41,211 bases of DNA from positions 1 through 41,211 of the forward strand of contig JASHOD010000071.1 of assembly GCA_030041295.1 (NCBI GenBank), given 5' to 3'. This document shows, in pieces, positions 1 through 9,205 of this stretch. A program made the translations under genes and the position numbers. This DNA is from Nitrososphaerales archaeon. GTDB lineage: Archaea > Thermoproteota > Nitrososphaeria > Nitrososphaerales > CADDZS01. Every line of letters starts with the position of its first letter. The stretch's first letter is position 1. The notes under the pieces were generated by a model that ran no database searches, was not told the origin of the DNA, and worked only from the letters and a program-made list of their open reading frames with translations.

Positions 1-2
1 CT

Positions 3-2465
3 GGGATCACAATTACAACCCGAATCTGTAACGAGTTTTACCAAAATGGGCAAAAATTTCCTCAAGACCTTATGCCCAAGGTCATGGAGAAAATGCGAGT
101 AGTGGAACAGCGAACGGGAAAGAAATTTGGAAAATCACTATTGGTGTCGGTCAGAAGTGGTGCGCCACTATCCATGCCGGGAATGATGGATACGATCCTC
201 AACCTCGGGTTGAACGAAGAAGTCTTGCAATATTTGATTTCATCCACTCAAAACGAGCGTTTCGCGTACGACGCGTATCGGCGGTTTGTACAGATGTACG
301 GGAAGATTGTTAGACAAATTGATGGAAAGGAGTTCGAAGATCTCATCGAGAAAAAGAAGGCCGAGCGAGGAATCAAGCAAGACATCGACCTCACGACTTC
401 GGACCTTAAGGATCTAGTCCGCGACTTCAAGAGACTATACAAAGAAAGAACAGGTGATGATTTCCCGTCCGATCCTAGCGTACAATTGAAAGCGGCGATT
501 GAGGCCGTTTTGCTTTCCTGGAATGGCAAGAGAGCAATTGAATACCGGCGATTTTACAAGATCGACGACTCGATGGGAACCGCAGTGAACATCGTCTCGA
601 TGATATTCGGAAACTTTGGAGATGATTCGGGATCAGGCGTCGGATTCACACGAAATCCGAGCACGGGAGAAGCAAAACTATACGCAGAATTCCTCGTAAA
701 TGCCCAAGGCGAAGACGTTGTTTCCGGAGCTAGAACTCCGCTTCAAATCGAGGACATTCACCAGCAGTTCCCCACGTTATATTCTCAGTTGGAAGAAATT
801 GCAGAAGGACTTGAAAGACACTACAAAGACATGCAAGACTTCGAGTTCACGGTGGAAAACGGAAAGCTCTGGATGCTGCAAACGCGGACGGGGAAACGTA
901 CTGCCCAAGCCGCAGTAAAGATTGCAATGGACCTCGTGAAAGACGGAATTATTTTGAACGAAGAGGCCATTATGCGTGTTGAGCCGTCGCAACTCGATCA
1001 GCTTTTGCACAAGCACATCGATCCCTCAGCGAAGCTCTCTCCCGTGGTTAAGGGCATTGCAGCTAGTCCCGGAGCTGCAATTGGAAAAGCTGTCTTTGAC
1101 ACAAACCGCGCTGCCACAGAAGGTAAGAAAGGCGAGAAAGTGATTCTTGTCCGTCGAGAGACGGCTCCTGAAGATATTCACGGCATGATCGCTAGTGAAG
1201 GCGTCCTAACTCAAAGAGGAGGCAAGACGTGTCACGCGGCTGTTGTTGCGAGGGGAATGGGTAAGCCCGCTGTCGTAGGAGCTGAACAGCTGTTGATTTT
1301 GGAAGACCAAGCGAAGGTTGGCGACACCGTAATCAGAGAAGGAGATGTAATAACGATCGACGGCGGAACCGGCGATGTCATTCTGGGAAAAGCACCTCTC
1401 GTGGATGCTGAGCTGACTGGTGATCTTGATACGTTCCTTTCTTGGGCAGACAAAGTGAAGAAAAACGGAGTTTGGGCTAATGCAGATACTCCAACGATGG
1501 TAAAAAACGCCATCAAGTTCGGAGCAGAAGGATTCGGTCTAGTTAGGACAGAGCGAATGTTTAACGCTGAGGAAAGACTGCCTTTCGTCCAACGTATGAT
1601 TATATCGGATTCGACGGAAGAGAGAAAGAAGTGGCTCGACAAGCTCAAAGAGTTCCAAGTGCTCGATTTCTATGAGATATTCGTTGCAGCAAAAGGCCGG
1701 CCGGTTGTGATCAGGCTCCTAGACCTACCGCAACACGAATTCCTTCATGCCGCCGCCAGTCCCGACCTCGTGGAGCCGATTAGAAAGAAACTGCCCAGTC
1801 TTAAGGAGGATAATCCGATGCTGGGGCACAGGGGAGCGCGTTTAGCCATAACTTGGCCTGAGATTTACGAAATGCAATCGCGAGCTATCGCCGACGCAAA
1901 ACGCAAGGCTGAATCAGAGGGAGTAGTTGTGAAAGAAGAAATCATGCTGCCGCTCACGGTTCATAAAAACGAAATGGCCCGTCTTCGAGCCTTGATCGAA
2001 AAGATACTTCCAAACTCACCAATAGGCACGATGGTTGAGACCCCGAGGGCCGCTTTGACCGCAGGGGCGATTGCCGAATCCGCAGACTTTTTTTCTTTCG
2101 GGACAAACGACCTAACTCAAATGACGTTTGGAGTTTCTCGAGACGACGCTGAGGGCAAATTCCTCATAAAATATGTCGACGAGAAGGTGCTTCCTGCGAA
2201 TCCCTTTGAGACAATTGATAAGGAGGGAGTCGGTCGGCTGATGAAAATTGCGGTCGACGAAGGTAGAAAGACAAACCCGAAGCTCGAGATCGGAGTGTGT
2301 GGCGAGGCTGGCGGTGACCCAGAAAGTATTGAGTTCTTTGTGAATGACGTCGGTGTAGACTACACGTCATGTTCTCCTTTTCGCGTCCCGATAGCTAGAC
2401 TCGCGTCTGCTCACGCTGCTCTAAAGAAGAAGCAGTCATCGACAAAGAGCTATACAACCCTCTGA
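3..2465 (+). CDS. ppdK: Pyruvate, phosphate dikinase (5'-truncated by window edge)
   Basis: Interconverts pyruvate + ATP + Pi and phosphoenolpyruvate + AMP + PPi in the cytosol, usually serving gluconeogenic PEP formation. The frame is open from base 3, and the residues before the first ATG (base 72) read GFTITTRICNEFYQNG, a typical PPDK N-terminal segment, so the real start lies about 50-60 codons upstream of the window. About 820 of roughly 880 residues are visible. The phosphohistidine motif is GGKTCHAAVVARGMGKP (His codon 1233-1235). The C-terminal PEP-binding TIM barrel carries CGEAGGDPES near 2298, with the catalytic Cys. The frame is intact. The threonine synthase gene follows after 10 bp and may be cotranscribed. 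Confidence 0.96.
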   Translation, partial: GITITTRICNEFYQNGQKFPQDLMPKVMEKMRVVEQRTGKKFGKSLLVSVRSGAPLSMPGMMDTILNLGLNEEVLQYLISSTQNERFAYDAYRRFVQMYGKIVRQIDGKEFEDLIEKKKAERGIKQDIDLTTSDLKDLVRDFKRLYKERTGDDFPSDPSVQLKAAIEAVLLSWNGKRAIEYRRFYKIDDSMGTAVNIVSMIFGNFGDDSGSGVGFTRNPSTGEAKLYAEFLVNAQGEDVVSGARTPLQIEDIHQQFPTLYSQLEEIAEGLERHYKDMQDFEFTVENGKLWMLQTRTGKRTAQAAVKIAMDLVKDGIILNEEAIMRVEPSQLDQLLHKHIDPSAKLSPVVKGIAASPGAAIGKAVFDTNRAATEGKKGEKVILVRRETAPEDIHGMIASEGVLTQRGGKTCHAAVVARGMGKPAVVGAEQLLILEDQAKVGDTVIREGDVITIDGGTGDVILGKAPLVDAELTGDLDTFLSWADKVKKNGVWANADTPTMVKNAIKFGAEGFGLVRTERMFNAEERLPFVQRMIISDSTEERKKWLDKLKEFQVLDFYEIFVAAKGRPVVIRLLDLPQHEFLHAAASPDLVEPIRKKLPSLKEDNPMLGHRGARLAITWPEIYEMQSRAIADAKRKAESEGVVVKEEIMLPLTVHKNEMARLRALIEKILPNSPIGTMVETPRAALTAGAIAESADFFSFGTNDLTQMTFGVSRDDAEGKFLIKYVDEKVLPANPFETIDKEGVGRLMKIAVDEGRKTNPKLEIGVCGEAGGDPESIEFFVNDVGVDYTSCSPFRVPIARLASAHAALKKKQSSTKSYTTL

Positions 2466-2475
2466 TGCTGCTCGG

Positions 2476-3678
2476 ATGATGCATAACACAGTCAAGCACA
2501 ACAGTGAGAGCTTAATAGTAAATCTCACTTGCTCACGATGCGGCAAGTCATATGATGCGGATAGGAAACAAACCGTCTGCACTTCGTGTCAAGGTACCTT
2601 GTTTGCTCGATACGATCTAGAGAGAGCAAAATCAATTGTTTCGAAGGAGGATTTTCTACGCCGCGAAACAACGATGTGGCGTTACCGAGAGTTCCTTCCG
2701 GTAATTCGGACGTCAAACATAGTGAGTCTTGGCGAAGGCTTTACTCCAATAGTCGCGGCCCCGAAGCTAGCGAATCAGATTGGTTTAGAATCTCTCTTGG
2801 TGAAGGATGACGGCCTGATTCCTACCGGTTCGTTCAAGGCAAGAGGCCAATCTGCAGCGATCTCGAGGGCGAAAGAGCTTGGAATCAAAAGTGTTGCTCT
2901 CGCATCTGCTGGAAACGCTGGCGTAGCGGCGGCTGCTTACTCCGCTAGAGCTTCAATAGATTGCAACGTCTTCATGCCGAAAGATGCTCCAATTTCCGCG
3001 AAAAAGCAGTGTGCTCAGTTCGGAGCGAAGCTCCATTTAATTGACGGCCTCATCAACGATTGCGCGAGCAAAGTCGTCGAGGGAAAAGATGAATTCGGTT
3101 GGTTCGAGCTCTCGACCTTGAAGGAGCCCTACAGGGTCGAAGGAAAAAAGATGATGGGGTACGAAATCGCAGAGCAGTTTGGTTGGACCTTGCCGGATGC
3201 GATCATCTATCCGACTGGAGGAGGCACCGGACTCGTCGGGATGTGGAAGGCTTTCGACGAACTGGAAGCTCTCGGCTGGCTTTCCAAGAATGAAAGGCCG
3301 ATGATGATCTCGGTTCAGGCTTCCGGTTGCGCTCCTGTCGTCAAAGCATTTCAAGAACACAAGAATTCGATCGAGAGACCATTCGAAAACGCAAGTACAA
3401 TAGCTAGTGGTCTGAGAGTACCATTTCCATTCGCTAGCGACCAAATCTTGAAGGTGATTCTGGAGAGCAAAGGCGTCGCGATTTCTGTCTCGGACCAAGA
3501 AATAATTGAAGCTATGAGAAATTTTGCTAGAAGCGAAGGGATGCTTGTTTGTCCAGAAGCTGCAGCAACCTTGGCAGCATTGCCTAAACTATCAGAGCAG
3601 AAGACAATCGACAGGAAAGACACAATCCTACTTTACAATACCGGCTCGGGTTTGAATTATCTCGAGCTCATCGCGTAG
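2476..3678 (+). CDS. thrC: Threonine synthase
   Basis: PLP enzyme converting O-phosphohomoserine to threonine. It is 400 residues, normal for the archaeal/plant-like class. An N-terminal zinc-ribbon-like module has Cys19, Cys22, Cys35 and Cys38. The PLP lysine is Lys121 in TGSFKARG. An SAGNAG substrate/cofactor loop and a GGGTGLVG phosphate-binding loop follow. The ATG at 2476 is preceded by a second out-of-phase ATG and lies 10 bp after ppdK. The related cysteate synthase and threonine dehydratases share this fold. The N-terminal Cys module and length favour threonine synthase. Confidence 0.9.
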   Translation: MMHNTVKHNSESLIVNLTCSRCGKSYDADRKQTVCTSCQGTLFARYDLERAKSIVSKEDFLRRETTMWRYREFLPVIRTSNIVSLGEGFTPIVAAPKLANQIGLESLLVKDDGLIPTGSFKARGQSAAISRAKELGIKSVALASAGNAGVAAAAYSARASIDCNVFMPKDAPISAKKQCAQFGAKLHLIDGLINDCASKVVEGKDEFGWFELSTLKEPYRVEGKKMMGYEIAEQFGWTLPDAIIYPTGGGTGLVGMWKAFDELEALGWLSKNERPMMISVQASGCAPVVKAFQEHKNSIERPFENASTIASGLRVPFPFASDQILKVILESKGVAISVSDQEIIEAMRNFARSEGMLVCPEAAATLAALPKLSEQKTIDRKDTILLYNTGSGLNYLELIA

Positions 3679-3834
3679 AATGTTCTTTAGGCTGTTAGAA
3701 CCATGATAAGCATAGCAAAAACCTAGAATTTGCTGACTCTGACCCTCAGTGAAGACTTTCTTACGAAATTCAATTGCACAATAAGAGCTTCATTGAGCAA
3801 AACCAAAATAGTGTTTGAGTATACTGATAATTTT

Positions 3835-3907
3835 AGCCCCGTGGTGTAGCGGCCAAGCATAGGAGCCTCTGGAGCTCTTGACCTCAGTTCGAATCTGAGC
3901 GGGGCTA
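3835..3907 (+). tRNA. tRNA-Gln(CTG)
   Basis: Full cloverleaf, 73 nt without intron. The acceptor AGCCCCG (3835-3841) pairs with CGGGGCT (3900-3906), with discriminator A. Anticodon stem GGAGC/GCTCT encloses loop CTCTGGA, giving anticodon CTG. The T arm is CTCAG-TTCGAAT-CTGAG. No CCA is encoded. The flanking 3679-3834 is AT-rich and holds no ORF. Confidence 0.95.
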
Positions 3908-3982
3908 TTCAACATTCATGTGTGTTATTTCGGTAAAGTTGGGTTACAGATAATCATTCAGTGTACACTCTACTGCGAATAT

Positions 3983-3990
3983 GTTTAATT
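3983..3990 (+). promoter_or_regulatory. Possible TATA box for the class V aminotransferase gene
   Basis: GTTTAATT is centred about 20 bp before the ATG at 4007, which fits a nearly leaderless archaeal transcript. No Shine-Dalgarno sequence is visible. The assignment rests on position and composition only. Confidence 0.3.
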
Positions 3991-4006
3991 CACTCGCAGC
4001 TATGAT

Positions 4007-5188
4007 ATGCTATCAGAGGAAGTGGCACGGTTTTTGATCGATCCCGACGAGATTTTGATGATTCCCGGTCCGACTAGTCTGAGTTCGCGGGTACGCTTCG
4101 CAATGGCATTACCGCAGCAAAGTCATGTCGCGCCCGAGTTCTACAATGCCTTCAAAGAGAATTTGGATCTTTCGCGTTACGTCTTCGGAAACAGCTCTGG
4201 ACATCAATTCATCATTACAGGTTCGGGAACAATTGGAATGGAAGCGACCGCCGTTTCCTTGCTTGAAGCAGGAGATCAAGTCCTCTCGATCGAAACCGGT
4301 TATTTCGGGCATCGCTTCACCATGCTTGCGGAAATTCACGGCGCCAAGGTTGAAACAATTGTAACACCGTTAGGTAAGAGAGCGGACACGGATCAAGTTT
4401 CGAAGAAACTCAAAGAAAAGAAATTCAAGGTTCTATTGTTCACGCACGTCGACACATCGACGTCGGTTATGAATGATGTTCATGCATTAACTGAGGTCGC
4501 GAAAGAAAATGGTGTTATTTCTGTTTGTGATTCGGTGTGCGGAGTAGGCGGAGCCAAATTGAATTTTGATGAATTAGGCGTCGATGTTATTCTGACTGGG
4601 TCACAGAAAGCCATCGCGGCGCCTCCGGGTGCAACTTTGCTCGCCGTCTCGAAACATGCAATTGAAGTGATGGAAAGGAGAAAGACTCCAATTGCGTCAT
4701 ACTACATGGACCTTCTGCGCTGGAAGCCAGTCATGGAGGATCCCAAAATATACCTCACAACCCCGGCGGTCCAGGTAATGCTCGGGTTGCACGAGGCTCT
4801 CCTTGAGATAAAGGAAGAGGGGATTGAAAATAGGTGGAAGAGGCACGAGACGAACGCAGAAGCCTTCCGGGCAGGAATTGAAGGCCTAGGGCTAAAGGTA
4901 GTTCCAGACGAATCGAGCCGAGCGCCTACCGTGACAACCTTCTATGTACCGAGTGGCACAAATGCAGGCGAGATACAAGAGACGATACGTTCGCAGTTAG
5001 GGATTCATATAGCAAAAGGGTTTGGAGAGTATAAAGACACGATGTTGAGGGTTGGGCATTTTGGAAATGTCTCCGCAACTGACATCATCGCACTGCTAGG
5101 CGCTCTCGAACTGACTCTTTCCAAGAGTGCGAAAATTGCCAAGGGAGTCGCCGTTGAGAAAGCGTTGCCGCTGCTGAAGAGCGCCTAA
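4007..5188 (+). CDS. Class V aminotransferase (alanine-glyoxylate / serine-pyruvate type)
   Basis: PLP fold-type I transaminase, 393 residues. The N-terminal motif MIPGPTSLSS is typical of the serine-glyoxylate/alanine-glyoxylate/serine-pyruvate aminotransferase family. The PLP lysine is Lys201 in LTGSQKAIAAPPG. The acid residue of the cofactor pocket lies in VCDSVCGVGG (about residue 175). Its likely role is amino-group transfer between glyoxylate or pyruvate and alanine or serine; the exact pair cannot be read from sequence. A phosphoglycolate-phosphatase-type HAD and an SHMT-family gene elsewhere in the window would fit glyoxylate/glycine/serine metabolism. The gene converges on argS with a 10-bp gap that forms a hairpin. 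Confidence 0.88.
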   Translation: MLSEEVARFLIDPDEILMIPGPTSLSSRVRFAMALPQQSHVAPEFYNAFKENLDLSRYVFGNSSGHQFIITGSGTIGMEATAVSLLEAGDQVLSIETGYFGHRFTMLAEIHGAKVETIVTPLGKRADTDQVSKKLKEKKFKVLLFTHVDTSTSVMNDVHALTEVAKENGVISVCDSVCGVGGAKLNFDELGVDVILTGSQKAIAAPPGATLLAVSKHAIEVMERRKTPIASYYMDLLRWKPVMEDPKIYLTTPAVQVMLGLHEALLEIKEEGIENRWKRHETNAEAFRAGIEGLGLKVVPDESSRAPTVTTFYVPSGTNAGEIQETIRSQLGIHIAKGFGEYKDTMLRVGHFGNVSATDIIALLGALELTLSKSAKIAKGVAVEKALPLLKSA

Positions 5189-5206
5189 ATCTCTTAGCCT
5201 AGATTT
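5187..5206. terminator. Hairpin at convergent aminotransferase/argS junction
   Basis: AAATCT (5187-5192) and AGATTT (5201-5206) form a perfect 6-bp inverted repeat around an 8-nt loop. It overlaps the aminotransferase stop codon and the argS 3' end. The plus-strand arm ends in a short T run (5204-5207), so it could help stop transcription from both sides. Function is inferred. Confidence 0.4.
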
Positions 5207-7157
5207 TGTCGAGTGCTTCTATCCCGAGTAGGTCAAGAGACTTCTTCAGAACATTCAGTGTAGCCCGGACGAGAAGTATTCTAGCCTCTCGAATCTGCGG
5301 ATCCGGTTCTTGTACAACTCTGCTCGTTTCATAGAACTTGTTGAATGCTTCGCAGAGTTCATATGAATAGTGTGCAGTCCATTTTGGAGCAATCATTTTC
5401 AATGACTTGCTAAGCGCTATATCGAATTTCGAGATTACGAGAAGCAGTTCCATTTCTGATTGATTTTCCAGAAGGCGCCCCGATGCTGCATTGCAGTAAG
5501 AAGGTTCAGCTTCTGAGGAAATCTTTGACAATATGCTCGAGGCTCTTGCGTAGGTGTAAAGAAGATAAGGGCCCGTCTCTCCTATGAGCTTCAGTGATTC
5601 TTCGAGATCGAAAACTATGATCTTGTCGAGATCCTGCTTCAGCAGACTGAACCGTAGCGCAGCAATTGCAATTTTTTCTGCTACGTTATCAGCCCATTTG
5701 TCATTGCTTTCTGAAGACTCAGGATTTCGCTTTAGCGTTTCTACCTTAGCCTTTACCTTGACGGCGTCGATTGCTTCATCTACGGTTACTACGAGGCCCC
5801 TGCGAGCTTTCATTGTGATCGCATGCTTTCCGCTTAGATCTTTCGAGGTCTCGATTCCGAGTGATTCTGCGGTTTTCGGAGAGAGTGATACGATCGCATA
5901 ACCCACGTGAATATAGCGAATCTCCATCGGTTGATTTGCAAGCTCGGACAAAATGTACTGGATTATTCTTTGGAGACGTGCTTGTCTATCGTCAATGGGA
6001 GTGAGCGCCATCTCTGGATTCCATTGGACCGGCGCCCGCGAGCAGGTCTCTTCGTTTGCTGATGATCTTGTCCTCCAAAGCTCTTTACCGTTTGGTTGAG
6101 TGAGGTACTTACCGTAGTAGAATTTGTCTGGGATCAGACCCATCTTCAAGGCCGCAAAAGGGGTATCCTTAGCGACGTAAGTGGCAGTTCCATTACTCCT
6201 GACAAGAACCTTGTCCTCGCCCTCGCTTTCACCTTTTACCGTGACTATCCAGCAACCAGCGAGCTTACCCTCAGTTTCGTACTTCGCAATCCCTCTCTTC
6301 TTGAGCTCCTGAAACAAATCGTCCCATAGATCGGTGTGAATAATGTCGGATTCGTAGACAAGGAGATCATAATATGCCCCAAACCTCCAGCACGTTTGAA
6401 GTTGTTCCTTTAGGATTTTGTCGGTGACTCGTTCTACAAGATCTTTGATAGAGGGGTCTCGATCTTCAATTTGCTTCAGTATCAGGTCTTGCTTTGCCTT
6501 CAAAGAAGGAGTTTCATCGACTCGTCTCACGGTCGTCACATAGACAGGATCGTGAGTGTAGTGATCATACTTGACTCCCGCCGGGCCGTTTTCTGGGAAC
6601 CCAAGCTCCGTCATTCCTAGAATTACGTTTGCAACTTGAAGCCCAGAGTCATCGATGTAGTTTAAAACAGAGGTGTCGTAAGAAGCAAAAGAGAAAATGC
6701 GAGCGAGCGAATCACCGATAGCAATGTTCCTCAGGTGACCGATGTGCAGTGCGCCGCTAGGGTTGGCTGAAGTGTGTTCCACTAGTACCCTCTTTCCATC
6801 GCCTATCGTGGGCTTTCCGTATGTCTTATCCTTCGAAGCAGACAAGAGCACGTCGGAAAAAAAATTGGCTTGATTCATTTTGAAATTTAAAAAACCTGAA
6901 ATGTGTGCTTCGACAGAGGAGACGTACTTCTTTGAAATTTGCATTTCGTCGATCTTCGTAGCGATCTCAGTCGCTACGTCGAAGGGTTTCTTTCTGAGTT
7001 CTTTGGAGAGCTGAAACCCAATCCTAAATGACAGGTCTCCGTACTCTTTATTTGGGGGTTCGGCCCATTCCAAATCCTTGGGCTTTGGGTAATTTAGAGC
7101 ATCCATTGCCGAAAGCACTAAACTTTTCGACTCGTTTACAAATTCGGAAAAAATCAA
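5199..7157 (-). CDS. argS: Arginyl-tRNA synthetase
   Basis: Class I aminoacyl-tRNA synthetase charging tRNA-Arg, 652 residues. An N-terminal Arg-S additional domain is followed by HTSANPSGALHIGHLRN, the HIGH signature. A degenerate KMSKS-type loop, MKARRG, lies mid-protein. A C-terminal DALR-type helical anticodon-binding domain contains YTYARASSIL. The start appears to be TTG at 7157. It sits 7 bp after the HAD gene, so the two are almost certainly one operon, and tRNA-Arg lies just beyond on the other strand. Confidence 0.95.
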   Translation of the reverse strand: MIFSEFVNESKSLVLSAMDALNYPKPKDLEWAEPPNKEYGDLSFRIGFQLSKELRKKPFDVATEIATKIDEMQISKKYVSSVEAHISGFLNFKMNQANFFSDVLLSASKDKTYGKPTIGDGKRVLVEHTSANPSGALHIGHLRNIAIGDSLARIFSFASYDTSVLNYIDDSGLQVANVILGMTELGFPENGPAGVKYDHYTHDPVYVTTVRRVDETPSLKAKQDLILKQIEDRDPSIKDLVERVTDKILKEQLQTCWRFGAYYDLLVYESDIIHTDLWDDLFQELKKRGIAKYETEGKLAGCWIVTVKGESEGEDKVLVRSNGTATYVAKDTPFAALKMGLIPDKFYYGKYLTQPNGKELWRTRSSANEETCSRAPVQWNPEMALTPIDDRQARLQRIIQYILSELANQPMEIRYIHVGYAIVSLSPKTAESLGIETSKDLSGKHAITMKARRGLVVTVDEAIDAVKVKAKVETLKRNPESSESNDKWADNVAEKIAIAALRFSLLKQDLDKIIVFDLEESLKLIGETGPYLLYTYARASSILSKISSEAEPSYCNAASGRLLENQSEMELLLVISKFDIALSKSLKMIAPKWTAHYSYELCEAFNKFYETSRVVQEPDPQIREARILLVRATLNVLKKSLDLLGIEALDKI

Positions 7158-7164
7158 TGATCTA

Positions 7165-7851
7165 TCAGGCGAACTCCTTCACTACGTGTTCCACCGCTTC
7201 GACTGCACCATCCCCAATTTCTTGCTTGCAGATATAGTCGACTTTAGATTTCACTTCATCGGTGGCATTAGCAACTGCCGCACTGTACCCACACAAATCG
7301 AACATGGAAACATCAGTATCGCTGTCTCCGATGACTATTGTCTCGTCTGGAGAAATCTCCAAAATCTCTAGGGCATCCTTTAACGCGCCTCCTTTCGAGA
7401 TCCCCTTCCGGGTCAAGTGATAGGCAAATTTGCTGTCCAAGATTTTTATTGGTACTGAGGCTTCGTCTAAGATCTTTTGCCCCTGATTAGAATCAAATGT
7501 ACGAAGCAGAACGACTTCGGTTAGCCTCGCACTAACAGGTTTAACTTTCACTTCTTGGAACTTGCTCGATAATATATCGTAGGCCTCAAGGCTCTTTGAC
7601 TTGTCTGAGTACAGCCTAAAGTCGGAAGGAGACGTCATCAGGACTCCACCGTTCTCGCAGACAGCTATCTTCGTGCACCCAAGAAAGACCCCGAGGTAGA
7701 ACGTGTCCCATGGCCCGCGACCGGATGCCAAGAACACCTCGTATCCCAGTCGTCTTAACCAGCGGATTGTATGCGCTGCGGAGAGATTGAGCAACCCTTC
7801 GTAATTACAAATTGTGCCGTCAATATCGAAGACAAAAGCCTTGAATTTCAA
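7165..7851 (-). CDS. HAD-superfamily phosphatase, archaeal phosphoglycolate phosphatase type
   Basis: 228-residue HAD hydrolase. Motif I is DIDGTI (residues 9-14, nucleophile Asp9). A type-II cap domain spans roughly residues 80-150. Motif IV is VIGDSDTDVSMF near residue 180. This matches the archaeal phosphoglycolate phosphatase/sucrose-phosphatase-like branch, which would recycle 2-phosphoglycolate. Cof-type sugar phosphatases are the alternative. The TTG at 7851 is the only start that keeps the beta-strand before DIDGTI. It is the first gene of an operon with argS. Confidence 0.8.
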   Translation of the reverse strand: MKFKAFVFDIDGTICNYEGLLNLSAAHTIRWLRRLGYEVFLASGRGPWDTFYLGVFLGCTKIAVCENGGVLMTSPSDFRLYSDKSKSLEAYDILSSKFQEVKVKPVSARLTEVVLLRTFDSNQGQKILDEASVPIKILDSKFAYHLTRKGISKGGALKDALEILEISPDETIVIGDSDTDVSMFDLCGYSAAVANATDEVKSKVDYICKQEIGDGAVEAVEHVVKEFA

Positions 7852-7907
7852 TGAATCACCTATAATCTCGTGACACGAAAGCTGATAAGACTAGTGGCCC
7901 TGAACTG

Positions 7908-7919
7908 TTTAAATATAAT
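7908..7919 (+). promoter_or_regulatory. Probable TATA box of the tRNA-Arg gene
   Basis: TTTAAATATAAT lies about 35 bp upstream of the tRNA 5' end (7948), the spacing expected for an archaeal tRNA promoter with a short leader. It is in the divergent region between the HAD gene and the tRNA. Confidence 0.5.
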
Positions 7920-7947
7920 ACCGGGAGATTTTTAACATTCTCCGAAG

Positions 7948-8073
7948 GGGCCCGTAGCCTAGCATGGATTAGGGCGTCAGCCTGCGGATTCCTTTTCGCA
8001 AGAAAATGTCTTTTCTCGTTTGGGATTCTTGGCAGAAAGCTGGAGGTCGTGGGTTCAAATCCCACCGGGCCCG
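7948..8073 (+). tRNA. tRNA-Arg(GCG) with a 50-nt intron at position 37/38
   Basis: The acceptor GGGCCCG (7948-7954) pairs with CGGGCCC (8066-8072), with discriminator G. The D stem is GCCT/GGGC. Anticodon stem TCAGC (7977-7981) pairs with GCTGG (8039-8043) only after removal of 7988-8037. Loop CTGCGGA gives anticodon GCG (7984-7986). The splice sites form a canonical bulge-helix-bulge: CTGC (7982-7985) pairs with GCAG (8032-8035), with 3-nt bulges GG|A and AA|A. The mature tRNA is 76 nt. The intron contains an internal hairpin, AGAAAA/TTTTCT. Confidence 0.95.
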
Positions 8074-8213
8074 CTTTATCATTCTTGACGAGTACCTGTT
8101 TTCCTCAGCCGACTGAATATTTGTCAAACGAGAAGTGGAACTAGTTGGCCAAAAAATCAGCAACTCTTGAAGATCACTTTAGAACCACTTCTTTTTTTAT
8201 ATGTACTTGAAGG

Positions 8214-9091
8214 ATGGGTAATGTGAATAAGGAAACAATTATAGCGAAGCTTGGGCGGGTGGAATTAGGCTCGGCTAATTCTGTTCGAGCGATGGGCATA
8301 ATCAACGTTTGTCCCGATTCCTCTTACAAAGAAAGTGCAAGGAACATGCCGGCGTCTATAGCCGAACTCGCCATCAAGATAGAAGAAGACGTTGCGGACA
8401 TCATAGATATAGGCGGGATATCTACTGCACCTTCGAAGATTGCTAAAGCAGCATTCATCGACGAGGAATCGAGAAAACTAGTTATGGCAATTCAAGCTAT
8501 AATGGACGTTGTGCCATCGATTCGGATCTCAGTGAATACTCCAAGATCCAAATCTGCCGATTCTGCTCTGAATGCCGGAACTAAAATCGTGAACGATGTG
8601 AGCGGCTTGAAATTTGATCCGAAGGTGAAGCAAGTGGTTTCAAAACACAATGCAGCAGTAATTCTGATGGCACACGAAAATCACGAATTGCTGGGCTCGG
8701 CCATCAATCGAATCAAACGAGCACTCGCGGAGAGTCTTGAAATTGTCAAGTCGGCCGGGATACCATCTCAATCGATTGTCCTTGATCCTGGGCTTGGGTT
8801 TTTCGCGAAGCCGGCTGCCTTGGTACGTCTGGGACAGCATCGTAATCAGAGAACTGAGTTACCTTCCAAAGCTCGGGTGGCCGTTATGTGTCATGATTTC
8901 TAGGAAATCCTTTATCGGCAAGTTGCTTGCCCCAAGACAATCCCGACGATTGGTTGCCAGGATCACTCGTTGCGACCGCTGTAGCTGTCTTCAACGGAAC
9001 GAACCTTCTCAGGACACATGATGTTGGGGCGACGCTCCAAGCGGTAAGAGTCGCGAGCGCAATAAGAAGCGCAGTCAACGCCGGTATATGA
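8214..9091 (+). pseudogene. Dihydropteroate synthase-like gene with two +1 frameshifts
   Basis: The first frame (8214-8903) matches dihydropteroate synthase through DPGLGF, then runs into unrelated residues. The homology continues in the next frame as LPWYVWDSIVIRELSYLP and SRKSFIG, then in the third frame as GSLVATAVAVFNG and LRTHDV, ending at a stop at 9089-9091. Both shifts look like one extra base at a homopolymer: T5 at 8799-8803 and the doubled A at 8934-8935. Restoring them gives about 292 residues, the same size as the intact paralogue at 33155-34054. Family signatures kept are GIINVCPDS, DIGG, NDVSGL, DPGLGF and SRKSF. The usual ISxDT aspartate is Asn here (ISVNT). It may be a decaying paralogue or two sequencing errors. 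Confidence 0.85.
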
Positions 9092-9205
9092 ATTGTAGAG
9101 ATACGGTTGCATTAAAAATGATCTCTATACTGAGATTGTCTCGGAGGTTTAGAACAACAATCAAGTTCCTAGAATTTACTCTCGAGATGACTGCTCGAAT
9201 TCCTT

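Noticed and set aside
3037-3498. 153-residue minus-strand ORF
   Set aside because: Antisense to threonine synthase, with no family motif.
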